Below the pieces are notes generated by a model. The model worked only from the letters and a program-made list of their open reading frames with translations, ran no database searches and was not told the origin of the DNA. The position numbers and the translations under genes were made by a program. 5,932 nucleotides of DNA. Origin: Paramuribaculum sp. (lineage in GTDB: Bacteria > Bacteroidota > Bacteroidia > Bacteroidales > Muribaculaceae). The DNA lies in contig JAIDXA010000022.1 of the NCBI GenBank assembly GCA_029058705.1, positions 1-5,932 on the forward strand, read 5' to 3'. Shown one piece after another: positions 1 to 5,932 of the stretch (positions are counted from its first letter, which is position 1; every line of letters starts with the position of its first letter).

Positions 1-253
1 TGTCTCGCCCTGTTCCCAGAGCCCACAAGGGCTTTCCTCTTCTGAGCGCCGCCGTATGCGCCCCCAAAAACCGCGCCCCTCACCGGCACGGCCGGCGGTT
101 CGTCAGAACGCTCCGGATGCAAGGCGCTGAGGCCGAGGGCGACGGGAGCGGACTAACGTCCGTGACCAAGCCCGAGTGCCGAAAGCAACGCCGCAGACGG
201 CCGTTATCACGAACCTCCTAAATACGGCAAAGAGTTCTTTGACATTCTGAACC
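1..253. other. GC-rich, hairpin-containing non-genic element (possible structured RNA or dispersed repeat; runs off the left edge)
   Basis: No convincing protein gene is present. Bases 1-200 are about 68% G+C by count, clearly richer than the flanking genes. Short perfect stems recur: 20-24 with 29-33 (loop ACAA), 83-87 with 91-95 (loop ACG), 149-153 with 158-162 (loop TAAC) and 228-232 with 237-241 (loop AGTT). The stem at 83-95 can be extended by one G-U pair only if the minus strand is the RNA, a slight hint of orientation. On the minus strand one frame stays open from about 152 past position 1, but it has no credible start codon. A second frame opens at a GTG at 209-211, just after AGGAGG (215-220), and closes after about 35 residues. 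Being open in several frames is expected at this GC content. The element lies beyond the terminator of the ligase gene, so it is a separate unit. It could be a structured RNA, a dispersed intergenic repeat or the edge of something larger. Its nature is unknown to me. Confidence 0.4.
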
Positions 254-288
254 AAAAAAAGAGGCTTTCATGCGTGAAAACCTCTTTT
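254..288 (-). terminator. Rho-independent terminator downstream of the acyl-CoA ligase gene
   Basis: The arms 257-270 and 275-288 form a 14-base stem with a single C-A mismatch (C265 against A280) around the four-base loop 271-274. Read on the minus strand, the stem ends in an unbroken run of seven T (complement of 254-260). It starts 38 bases past the ligase stop codon, the right place to end that transcript. On the plus strand only a TTTT at 285-288 follows, so termination in that direction would be weaker. It also marks the boundary between the ligase gene and the GC-rich element to its left. Confidence 0.85.
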
Positions 289-326
289 CGGAAATATATT
301 TGTTGGAATGGTTGTCTGTTTGTTGA

Positions 327-2129
327 TCAGGCATACATTGCTTCGATCTCTGACGCATAGCGGTTGTTGATGACCGGACGGCGGATTTTCAGAGTGTTCG
401 TCAGCTCGCCCGCTTCCATTGTGAATTCTTTCGGCAGAAGTGTGAATTTTTTTATCTGCTCGAACGATGCGAAGTTTGACTGAAGATTGTCAATCCGCTC
501 CTGTAGCATTGAACGCACGTCGGCATTTCGTATGAGTTCTTCGATGTTTCTATATTTTATCTGCTTTTTACGGGCATATTCTTTCAGGGCTTCGAAAGCG
601 GGTATGATGATTGCCGTGACATATTTACGCTGGTCTCCGATAACGGCCACCTGCTCTATGTACTTGTCTTCGCCAAGACGGCTTTCCAGCGCTTGCGGTG
701 CGATATATTTTCCGTTGGAGGTCTTGAAAAGATCCTTGATCCGTTCTGTCAGTATCAGTGCGCCTGTTTCATCAAAGCGGCCGGCATCGCCTGTCCGAAA
801 CCATCCGTCGGACGTGAAAGCTTCTGCTGTAGCTTCCGGTTTGTTGTAGTAGCCGCGCATGATGGTGGGGCCTTTGACGAGAATTTCGTTTTCTGCGCCG
901 ATTTTCACTTCAATGCCGGGAAGCGCGGTCCCCACAGTTCCGATCTCATAATCGACGGTGGGGTAACAGGTCACGGTGGCCGTAGTTTCCGACAGTCCGT
1001 ATCCTATCACTATATTGATGCCGCATGACTGGAAGAATTCAACGATGTTGGGCGAGAGGGGAGCACCGGCAGTCGGGAAGATATTGCCGTTGTCTATTCC
1101 GATGGTGTGGCGGAGGGCGGCGAATATTTTTTTGTTGAAAAACTGATATTGTTTTTCGATCCACCAGGGTGCTTTGCGGCCTGTGCGGGCATATTCCAGA
1201 TTGCGGATGCGGCCGATTTTCAGTGCGCGGGCAACCATCCAGGCTTTGAAGCCCGACATGTCGGCCAGTTTTTCCTGAACGGCAGTATAGACTTTTTCCC
1301 AGAATCGCGGCACTGAACACATGCAGGTCGGGCGGAAGTCCTTGACCGCTTTCTGGATTTCTTTAGGATTATGGTTGATGCCGACAACCATGCGGCGGTG
1401 CAGGCAGAAATATGTCCACGCTTTTTCGAATATATGACTCAGTGGAAGGAAACAGACCGATGTGTCGCGGTCGGAGATCATAGTCAGGCGTTCGTCGTGA
1501 ATACGCAGCGCTGCGTTGAAACACGAGTGGGGCAGAACCGCCCCTTTGGGCTCGCCAGTCGTACCGCTGGTGTAGATGATTGTAGCAATGTCGTCTTCGG
1601 TTGCCCGCGCTGTTCGTTGGGCAACCGATTCGCGGCAGTCTTTCGAGGCTTTCGCTCCCAGTGCGAGCAGATCGTCGAACGAAAGCGTTGTCGAATCATT
1701 TTTGTCGCGGACTATCGATGAGTCGAACGTCACGATCTGTTTGAGCGTCGGACAACTTGCTGATGCTTCGCGGGCTTTGGCATATTGTTCCTGATCCCCC
1801 ACAAAGATAATGTTCGCCGATGAGTCGTTGACAATATATGCCACCTGATCGGTTGTCGACGTCGCATAGATCGAGATCGGAACAGCCCGGTTGGCATACG
1901 CGGCAAAGTCTGTGATGAGGATTTCGCTGCGGTTGGCTGAGAAAACTGTTATGTTGTCGAGTTCCTTGAGTCCGAGTATCTCCATGGCACAGGCTACCTG
2001 ATCACATTTGGCGGCCAGCTCTTTCCACGAGGTCGACACCCAGAGTCCTGACGTGTTGTCGCGATAGGCTTCTCGTTCGGGAAACAGGGCTGAATTTTCA
2101 GAAACTAAGGAAGTGAGGATATTTGACAT
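327..2129 (-). CDS. Long-chain fatty-acid--CoA ligase (AMP-forming acyl-CoA synthetase)
   Basis: The protein activates a fatty acid with ATP to an acyl-adenylate and transfers it to CoA (EC 6.2.1.3 type), supplying acyl-CoA for lipid metabolism in the cytoplasm or at the inner membrane. The 600-residue length is normal for bacterial long-chain enzymes. Visible adenylate-forming-enzyme motifs are the P-loop YTSGTTGEPKG (186-196), PLSHIFE (229-235), TAGAPLSP (353-360), YGLSETTA (377-384), DGWFRTGD (441-448), the hinge region beginning ERIKD (462-466), and a C-terminal NTLKIRR segment whose lysine 581 fits the catalytic lysine. All are intact, so the enzyme should be active. I chose the ATG at 2127-2129, which gives MSNILTS. 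The longer TTG start at 2154-2156 lies inside the -7 promoter box and would not be in the mRNA. It has its own promoter and terminator, consistent with a single-gene unit. The exact chain length of the substrate cannot be read from the sequence. Confidence 0.93.
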   Translation of the reverse strand: MSNILTSLVSENSALFPEREAYRDNTSGLWVSTSWKELAAKCDQVACAMEILGLKELDNITVFSANRSEILITDFAAYANRAVPISIYATSTTDQVAYIVNDSSANIIFVGDQEQYAKAREASASCPTLKQIVTFDSSIVRDKNDSTTLSFDDLLALGAKASKDCRESVAQRTARATEDDIATIIYTSGTTGEPKGAVLPHSCFNAALRIHDERLTMISDRDTSVCFLPLSHIFEKAWTYFCLHRRMVVGINHNPKEIQKAVKDFRPTCMCSVPRFWEKVYTAVQEKLADMSGFKAWMVARALKIGRIRNLEYARTGRKAPWWIEKQYQFFNKKIFAALRHTIGIDNGNIFPTAGAPLSPNIVEFFQSCGINIVIGYGLSETTATVTCYPTVDYEIGTVGTALPGIEVKIGAENEILVKGPTIMRGYYNKPEATAEAFTSDGWFRTGDAGRFDETGALILTERIKDLFKTSNGKYIAPQALESRLGEDKYIEQVAVIGDQRKYVTAIIIPAFEALKEYARKKQIKYRNIEELIRNADVRSMLQERIDNLQSNFASFEQIKKFTLLPKEFTMEAGELTNTLKIRRPVINNRYASEIEAMYA

Positions 2130-2153
2130 AACTATACGTTGGAAATTCGTCGG

Positions 2154-2188
2154 CAAAGTTAGCCAGACCCATTATATAACGTAACAAA
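2154..2188 (-). promoter_or_regulatory. Bacteroidota-type promoter of the acyl-CoA ligase gene
   Basis: Read on the minus strand, the -33 element TTTG (2185-2188) is followed after 23 bases by TAACTTTG (2154-2161), an exact match to the Bacteroidota -7 consensus TAnnTTTG. The spacing is at the long end of the accepted range. Transcription would start a few bases downstream, near 2145-2150, leaving a leader of roughly 15-22 bases before the ATG at 2129. The leader has no clear Shine-Dalgarno sequence, which is usual in this phylum. The promoter lies in the 124-base gap after the upstream glycosyltransferase gene, so the ligase can be transcribed independently of it. Confidence 0.65.
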
Positions 2189-2253
2189 AACATGTGTAAA
2201 AACGGCTGCCGCTTAACAACCATTAATCAAATGCTACTGTCAATTAACCACAT

Positions 2254-3219
2254 TTAACCATTTTCCTGATTGCCCTTCGGTTGTAACAGCTGGTGGGTAA
2301 GCCAGGATCCTCCTTTGTGGAAAAGCCGTTGGAATGTATGGATGATCTGTAGTTTCAGGTTGTGTTTCTTTTGTGTGTCTTCCTTTGTCTGTAGGAGAAT
2401 GGTGGCGGACAGATCATGCGACCCCTCGTTGCGGTAGTTGGCTGCGATGACAGCTTTTTTCCCATTGAGGATAAGTCTGTGACATGGATCTTCGGCAAGG
2501 TCCTTTCCTATCGCTTCAAGTGCGAGGGTCTGCGCTTCGGCCCGGCAGCTGTACGACGATCCGGTTTGAGTGTCTTCGGAAAGGTTGGCGATTACACGTG
2601 GAGCGCCTGAAAGATGGCGAACCCTCAATGGTGGTTCCATTGTAAGCAGACGCACCCCGAGTTCATAGTCGTCCCATGTGGAAAGGCTTTCATCCCACGC
2701 TCCTGCCTGGCGCAGAATCTCGGTTCTGACCGTATAGCGGGCTGTGGAAAGTGTGGAATGGAGAATATGTTCTGTAAGAAGATCGTCCGGATTGGCGGAC
2801 TGACAGACTGAAGTCCATCCGTCTGCATCGCGTGTTGAAAGACTCCAGTGGAGAAGATCGATTTCCGGATGGTTGCCGAGGATCGTGCAGATTCTTTCGA
2901 TATGGTCAAATTCCATCTCGTCGTCTGAATCAAAAAACATGACATGTTCCGTCGTCACCTCTCTGAGCCCGCGGTTGCGGGCCCGTGAAGCTCCGCAGAC
3001 CGGCTCGTTGACAATCCTGATGATAAAATCCTCGGAGTTGTTTTCGTCCGCCCACTTGCTGACAACATCAGGCGTCGGATCGTCAGAACCGTTGTCTGCA
3101 ATTATCAGTTCGATCGGACGCCACGATTGGTTTTTTATCGAATCGAGTGTCCGGCAGACGACATGGGCGCGATTGCGCACAGGCACAACGACTGTCATCT
3201 TCATTTTCTTCTCTGTCAT
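2254..3219 (-). CDS. Family-2 glycosyltransferase (GT-A fold)
   Basis: It is predicted to transfer a sugar from a nucleotide-sugar donor to a growing glycan at the cytoplasmic side of the membrane. The 321-residue protein opens with the GT2 signature VVVPVRNRA (10-18), then ADNGSDD (41-47), GASRARNRGL (76-85) and FFDSDDEM (95-102). The DSD at 97-99 is the metal- and donor-binding DxD motif. WDESLSTWDDYELG (175-188) contains the acidic pair where the catalytic base is expected. The last 100 residues match nothing I recognise and end in a basic, amphipathic stretch that could touch the membrane. No signal peptide or transmembrane helix is seen. The start is uncertain: ATGs at residues 1, 6 and 8 are all possible, and the one at residue 6 has the purine-rich AGAGAAG just before it. 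The gene is transcribed divergently from the GT-B-like gene and in the same direction as the ligase gene 124 bases downstream. Donor and acceptor are unknown. Confidence 0.88.
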   Translation of the reverse strand: MTEKKMKMTVVVPVRNRAHVVCRTLDSIKNQSWRPIELIIADNGSDDPTPDVVSKWADENNSEDFIIRIVNEPVCGASRARNRGLREVTTEHVMFFDSDDEMEFDHIERICTILGNHPEIDLLHWSLSTRDADGWTSVCQSANPDDLLTEHILHSTLSTARYTVRTEILRQAGAWDESLSTWDDYELGVRLLTMEPPLRVRHLSGAPRVIANLSEDTQTGSSYSCRAEAQTLALEAIGKDLAEDPCHRLILNGKKAVIAANYRNEGSHDLSATILLQTKEDTQKKHNLKLQIIHTFQRLFHKGGSWLTHQLLQPKGNQENG

Positions 3220-3321
3220 GACATGATAACGCAGCCTTCTTTGTTTTTATTGTGAATCGATTCCGCAACAGGGCAATTTATCATTGGGACTTTGCGTTAT
3301 ATCTATGGATAATGAACGTGA

Positions 3322-4227
3322 ATGATGATGACCGGAAAAAAACTCAGATTGCTTGTTGTCGCCGACTCCACTGATCCGGTTGCGCTCACAGAATCCGAAG
3401 CCTTGCGCCCTGTGGCAGAGAAGATAGATTTCGTTGCCATACCGGCTGAAAGGACCGGCTTGCTGTCTCCGCTGTGCAACCGACTTGGAATTAAAAGAGC
3501 CGTGAAGAAAACAGTTTCATTCTATGGGACTGGTTATGACGCTGTCCTGTCATATGGTGCTGCAGCGCCTCGACGCATGGCGGCCGCGCTCTCGTCATCA
3601 ACCGCTGTAACTCATGTTGTCAGGGAGGAGTTCTATTCTTCAGTCGGTTGTGCTGTCGCGCCGATGGGTGAAACATCCGGTCACTCGACCCGCGATCATG
3701 CCCTGACGTTTGTCTCCTTCGACAGTTCCCCGACAACTGTTGAAATGATGGTTGCAATGGCAGTTGCGCGTCCCGGATCGAAAATCTCTTGGCTGACTGT
3801 TGACGCTATGCCTCATTTGCATGCCGCCGGTTTAGGAATCCCGGCAAATCTGACTGTCAGAACGGTAGCATCGATCGAAGAAGCGTTGGCTGTCGGTGCT
3901 GTCGACTGGACGGTCGACTTCGGTGGTAATCTTACTCCGCCCTTCCATTCTCTTTGTCAGTCTCTTGCGGCGGGAGTTCCAGTGGTCGCTGTAGGGAAAG
4001 ACGGAGTGGATGAGGTTTTCGACGACGAGTGCTGCGTCATGCTTGGCGAATCGCCAGCTAAAGAAGAGTTTGTCAGAGGATTGTTGCCCTATATCGACAG
4101 CGACATCCGCTCACAGCGCATGCGCGAGGGAGCGAAGGCTCGTTGGCGTACCGACCACAATCCGGAAACGGTTGCACGCCGGCTTATTGATGAAATCCTT
4201 GATCGTTTGAAAAATGAGCGCTCCTGA
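3322..4227 (+). CDS. Divergent GT-B-like glycosyltransferase (family 1/4-like C-terminal domain)
   Basis: The 301-residue product resembles a GT-B glycosyltransferase only in its C-terminal half. From about 197 to 295 it has a VDFGGNLTPPFHSL stretch, then SLAAGVPVVAVGKDGVDEV (214-232) and a helical tail, the arrangement of the nucleotide-sugar-binding domain of GT4 enzymes. The N-terminal half begins with a strand-like LRLLVVADS (8-16) and is short, so the protein is smaller than the 350-400 residues usual for the family. The two glutamates of the classic E-x7-E motif are not there: by position they correspond to T205 and Q213. It may be a divergent active enzyme, a non-catalytic partner of the next gene product, or a related nucleotide-sugar-binding protein. 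Three consecutive ATGs (3322, 3325, 3328) make the exact start unclear. It heads a two-gene operon and overlaps the next gene by 14 bases. Confidence 0.72.
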   Translation: MMMTGKKLRLLVVADSTDPVALTESEALRPVAEKIDFVAIPAERTGLLSPLCNRLGIKRAVKKTVSFYGTGYDAVLSYGAAAPRRMAAALSSSTAVTHVVREEFYSSVGCAVAPMGETSGHSTRDHALTFVSFDSSPTTVEMMVAMAVARPGSKISWLTVDAMPHLHAAGLGIPANLTVRTVASIEEALAVGAVDWTVDFGGNLTPPFHSLCQSLAAGVPVVAVGKDGVDEVFDDECCVMLGESPAKEEFVRGLLPYIDSDIRSQRMREGAKARWRTDHNPETVARRLIDEILDRLKNERS

Positions 4228-5188
4228 AGTAAGTGTCATAGTCGTCACCTATAATCAGGAATCGACAATCGGGAGAACGCTTGAAAGCATTCTCGCTCAG
4301 AAATGCGACTTTGATTTCGAGATCATTGTTGGCGAAGACGCGTCTTCCGACCAAACCAGGCGCATTTGTCAGGATTATGCCGTCAGGTATCCCGAAAAAA
4401 TACGTCTGATGCCGGAGACCGCCAACAAAGGGATTGTCGACAACTATTTTGACTGTCTCGCAAATTGCCGCGGAATGTTCGTCACCGACTGTGCCGGCGA
4501 TGACTATTGGCCGGAGCCCGGCAGGTTGCAGGTCCAGAGGGATTATCTTCGCGAGAATGTTTCAGACGTCGCCGTCATGAGCGACTGGCTGATCGTCGAG
4601 AACGGGCAAACCGTTCTGTCATCCCGGACAGACCGCTACCGCATGTATGCCTCACGAACCGATGGCCCGACTATGATGACCCGTCTGCTCGGTGCGATAA
4701 ACAATATTCCGTTACTCTCTGCAATGATGTTCCGCAAGAGTGTGACCGACGGAATCTTAGCGATGGACGCAGACATGGTTCGACGGCGTGAATGGGGATG
4801 TGAGGACTTGCCTCTTATGGTTGCGCTTGCTTCGAAAGGGGCGTTCGGCTATCTCCCGATAGCGGCCACGGCTTATATTGTCGGCGATGCAACCGTGTCA
4901 AACAACCGTTCCGATGGAGCGTTGTTTGACTTTTATATAAAGGCGGCGACATGTCTTGTCGATTTGATCGGGCTTTATGCGGTCGATCCATGCTCGGTAA
5001 AGGACAATCTGGATTCAAAAATAAGCTATCTTGCAGCTTTGGCCACATCGGCATTCTCGTCAGAACGGAGTCGGAAACTCCGTAGGCTTGCCTCCCGGTG
5101 GCCTGTTTCCATGCCGTTGAAAGCACGTCTGCGGCTGACACTCATGTTAAAGCTCCGCGAAGCATGTGCAGCAGCGAATAAAGAATAG
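4214..5188 (+). CDS. Family-2 glycosyltransferase (GT-A fold), second gene of operon
   Basis: It is predicted to be a cytoplasmic-face sugar transferase working on a surface glycan. The 324 residues begin with VSVIVVTYNQESTI (6-19), followed by EIIVGEDASSDQT (36-48), the AGDDYW motif (94-99) whose GDD at 95-97 fits the DxD metal site, and REWGCEDLPL (192-201), whose ED at 197-198 fits the acceptor-side catalytic pair. The GDDYW form is common among Bacteroidota GT2 enzymes. The C-terminal part (about 240-324) is helical and basic, without an obvious transmembrane segment. The ATG lies inside the end of the preceding gene with a 14-base overlap, in another frame, and only an A-rich stretch precedes it, so translational coupling to the GT-B-like gene is likely. 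The last 47 bases overlap the end of the convergent gene on the other strand. Donor and acceptor cannot be deduced. Confidence 0.9.
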   Translation: MSAPEVSVIVVTYNQESTIGRTLESILAQKCDFDFEIIVGEDASSDQTRRICQDYAVRYPEKIRLMPETANKGIVDNYFDCLANCRGMFVTDCAGDDYWPEPGRLQVQRDYLRENVSDVAVMSDWLIVENGQTVLSSRTDRYRMYASRTDGPTMMTRLLGAINNIPLLSAMMFRKSVTDGILAMDADMVRRREWGCEDLPLMVALASKGAFGYLPIAATAYIVGDATVSNNRSDGALFDFYIKAATCLVDLIGLYAVDPCSVKDNLDSKISYLAALATSAFSSERSRKLRRLASRWPVSMPLKARLRLTLMLKLREACAAANKE

Positions 5189-5861
5189 AAGCCCCCTTCC
5201 TTTTCTGACGTATCGCTTTCAGCATGATTCGCGGAATCCAGGTATAGGCGTATTCGAGTCTGATCATTTTGCCTGCCGCCGCGCAGACACCTGCTGTGGA
5301 TAATGGCCGGTCGCCTGTTGACAGGTGGGGATGTGACGTGATTGTTTTCGGAAAGAACACACAGCGGAATCCTTTCTTGCGGGCGTCATAAAGAAATTTC
5401 TCATCTTCCGATGCCTGCCATACAGGAGCCCCGGTCCCGAAAAGAGGATCGAAACCGATTTGTAAAGCGGCTTCTCGTCTGGCGGCTATCTCAATTGTCG
5501 CGACACTGTAGTTCTTGGGCAGCGGGAAGCCGAGCAAACATTGCTGTGACGGATATGTTTTTACCGCTCCGGTATATTTAAAAGTGGCCACTTCCATATC
5601 AGGATTGTCACGGAATGTCTCGATAACACTCCGTAACTGGTCGGTGGTGTAGGTCAGATCGTCGTCGGCGAATAAAACGATTTCGCCCTTGCAGTGGAAC
5701 AGGGCGTTGTTGCGGTTCGCGGAAACGCCTTGGCCGTTGAATATGTGGATCTCGACATCGTCGCGCTCGACGAGCGATGATGGCATGTATGGATTGCCCC
5801 CCGGCTGCTGCCAGGAAACAACATAACCGACACCGTCGAGTCGAGGCAGATTGATTGCCAC
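5142..5861 (-). CDS. Family-2-like glycosyltransferase (GT-A fold), N-terminus lost behind an in-frame stop; possible pseudogene
   Basis: From the GTG at 5859-5861 the frame gives 239 residues with a recognisable GT-A core: NGQGVSANRNN (42-52), FADDDLTYT (64-72) with the DDD at 66-68 as the metal site, SEDEKFLYDARKKGF (151-165) with the ED at 152-153 in the catalytic position, and SHPHLSTG (176-183), whose histidines fit a metal ligand. The C-terminus is strongly basic. The GTG start is unlikely to be the ancestral one. The frame begins mid-domain at a second secondary-structure element, and the missing first strand is readable in the same frame upstream of a TAA at 5877-5879. The protein therefore lacks about 15 N-terminal residues, including the first nucleotide-binding strand, and may be inactive unless the stop is a sequence error. 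It converges on the plus-strand operon, with a 47-base coding overlap at its 3' end. Confidence 0.7.
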   Translation of the reverse strand: MAINLPRLDGVGYVVSWQQPGGNPYMPSSLVERDDVEIHIFNGQGVSANRNNALFHCKGEIVLFADDDLTYTTDQLRSVIETFRDNPDMEVATFKYTGAVKTYPSQQCLLGFPLPKNYSVATIEIAARREAALQIGFDPLFGTGAPVWQASEDEKFLYDARKKGFRCVFFPKTITSHPHLSTGDRPLSTAGVCAAAGKMIRLEYAYTWIPRIMLKAIRQKRKGASILYSLLHMLRGALT

Positions 5862-5909
5862 GACTCGACGGATGCCTTAAGGTTTCCAGGTCGCTATTGC
5901 AACGTCCAA
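5862..5909 (-). other. Displaced N-terminal coding stretch of the interrupted glycosyltransferase
   Basis: In the frame of the glycosyltransferase at 5142-5861, the bases upstream of its GTG read LDVAIATWKP, then TAA (5877-5879), then GIRRV directly into the annotated protein. The first part is a typical beta-1 strand of a GT-A enzyme. Related Bacteroidota proteins, as I recall them, carry a K-P-E-G-I sequence here, so the TAA stands where a glutamate codon (GAA or GAG) is expected. No ATG starts this frame. A TTG at 5907-5909 is the only candidate start, and an in-frame TAG lies three codons upstream at 5916-5918. Confidence 0.5.
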
Positions 5910-5932
5910 TTCGGTCTAGTATACACATCAGG

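Noticed and set aside
1..60. GAGGAAAG on the minus strand (about 32-39), resembling the start of the RNase P RNA conserved core
   Set aside because: The following bases do not continue with the family's conserved CCGGGC context, and the other conserved regions would lie outside the window. The match is too short to call.
1..152. Open minus-strand frame across the GC-rich element
   Set aside because: It has no credible start codon or ribosome binding site, and other frames are also open as expected at this GC content. It may continue beyond the window, but I cannot support it as a gene.
487..1794. Several plus-strand open frames opposite the ligase gene
   Set aside because: They lie antisense to a gene with all its family motifs intact, have low-complexity or unfamiliar translations, and show no start signals.
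2244..2260. Two TTAACCA direct repeats, 10 bases apart (2244-2250 and 2254-2260), as a possible operator
   Set aside because: They lie in an AT-rich gap, the second covers the stop codon of the glycosyltransferase gene, and both are more than 50 bases upstream of the ligase -33 box. Chance is a sufficient explanation.
3220..3321. Promoters for the two divergent glycosyltransferase-type genes
   Set aside because: Near matches to TAnnTTTG exist on the plus strand (TATCATTG at 3279-3286 and TATCTATG at 3300-3307), but each has a mismatch and no TTTG at a suitable distance. Promoters must be near here, but I cannot place them.
5608..5928. A 106-residue minus-strand frame starting at an ATG at 5926-5928
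   Set aside because: It overlaps the glycosyltransferase core in another frame. Its product is rich in arginine and cysteine with no family resemblance, while the alternative frame carries clear GT-A motifs.

Overview
The window looks like a chromosomal segment of a gut-type Bacteroidota, probably order Bacteroidales. The main signs are a Bacteroidota-style promoter (TTTG, then TAnnTTTG) in front of the acyl-CoA ligase gene, weak or absent Shine-Dalgarno sequences, and glycosyltransferases of the kinds common in Bacteroidales. A Muribaculaceae-like source is my guess from the moderate GC content and the leftmost element, and I could not test it.

Layout from left to right. Positions 1-253 are a very GC-rich (about 68% over the first 200 bases) non-genic element with several perfect short hairpins. 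It has no recognisable gene and is the least explained part of the window. Positions 254-288 hold a strong intrinsic terminator for the minus strand. Positions 327-2129 (minus) encode a 600-residue AMP-forming long-chain acyl-CoA synthetase with its own promoter just upstream. Positions 2254-3219 (minus) encode a family-2 (GT-A) glycosyltransferase. A 102-base divergent spacer follows. Positions 3322-4227 and 4214-5188 (plus) form a two-gene operon with a 14-base overlap: a divergent GT-B-like protein and a second GT-A glycosyltransferase. Positions 5142-5861 (minus) encode a third GT-A glycosyltransferase. It converges on the operon with a 47-base tail-to-tail coding overlap, and its natural N-terminus is cut off by an in-frame TAA.

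Four consecutive glycosyltransferase-type genes in three transcription units suggest part of a surface-glycan (capsule, O-antigen or glycoprotein) region. No flippase, polymerase or sugar-nucleotide gene is visible, so the product and sugars cannot be named. The ligase is probably a housekeeping lipid gene that happens to sit beside them. I found no tRNA, rRNA, CRISPR array or insertion sequence. The observations most worth checking are the GC-rich element, the interrupted glycosyltransferase at the right edge, and the GT-B-like protein that lacks the usual paired glutamates.
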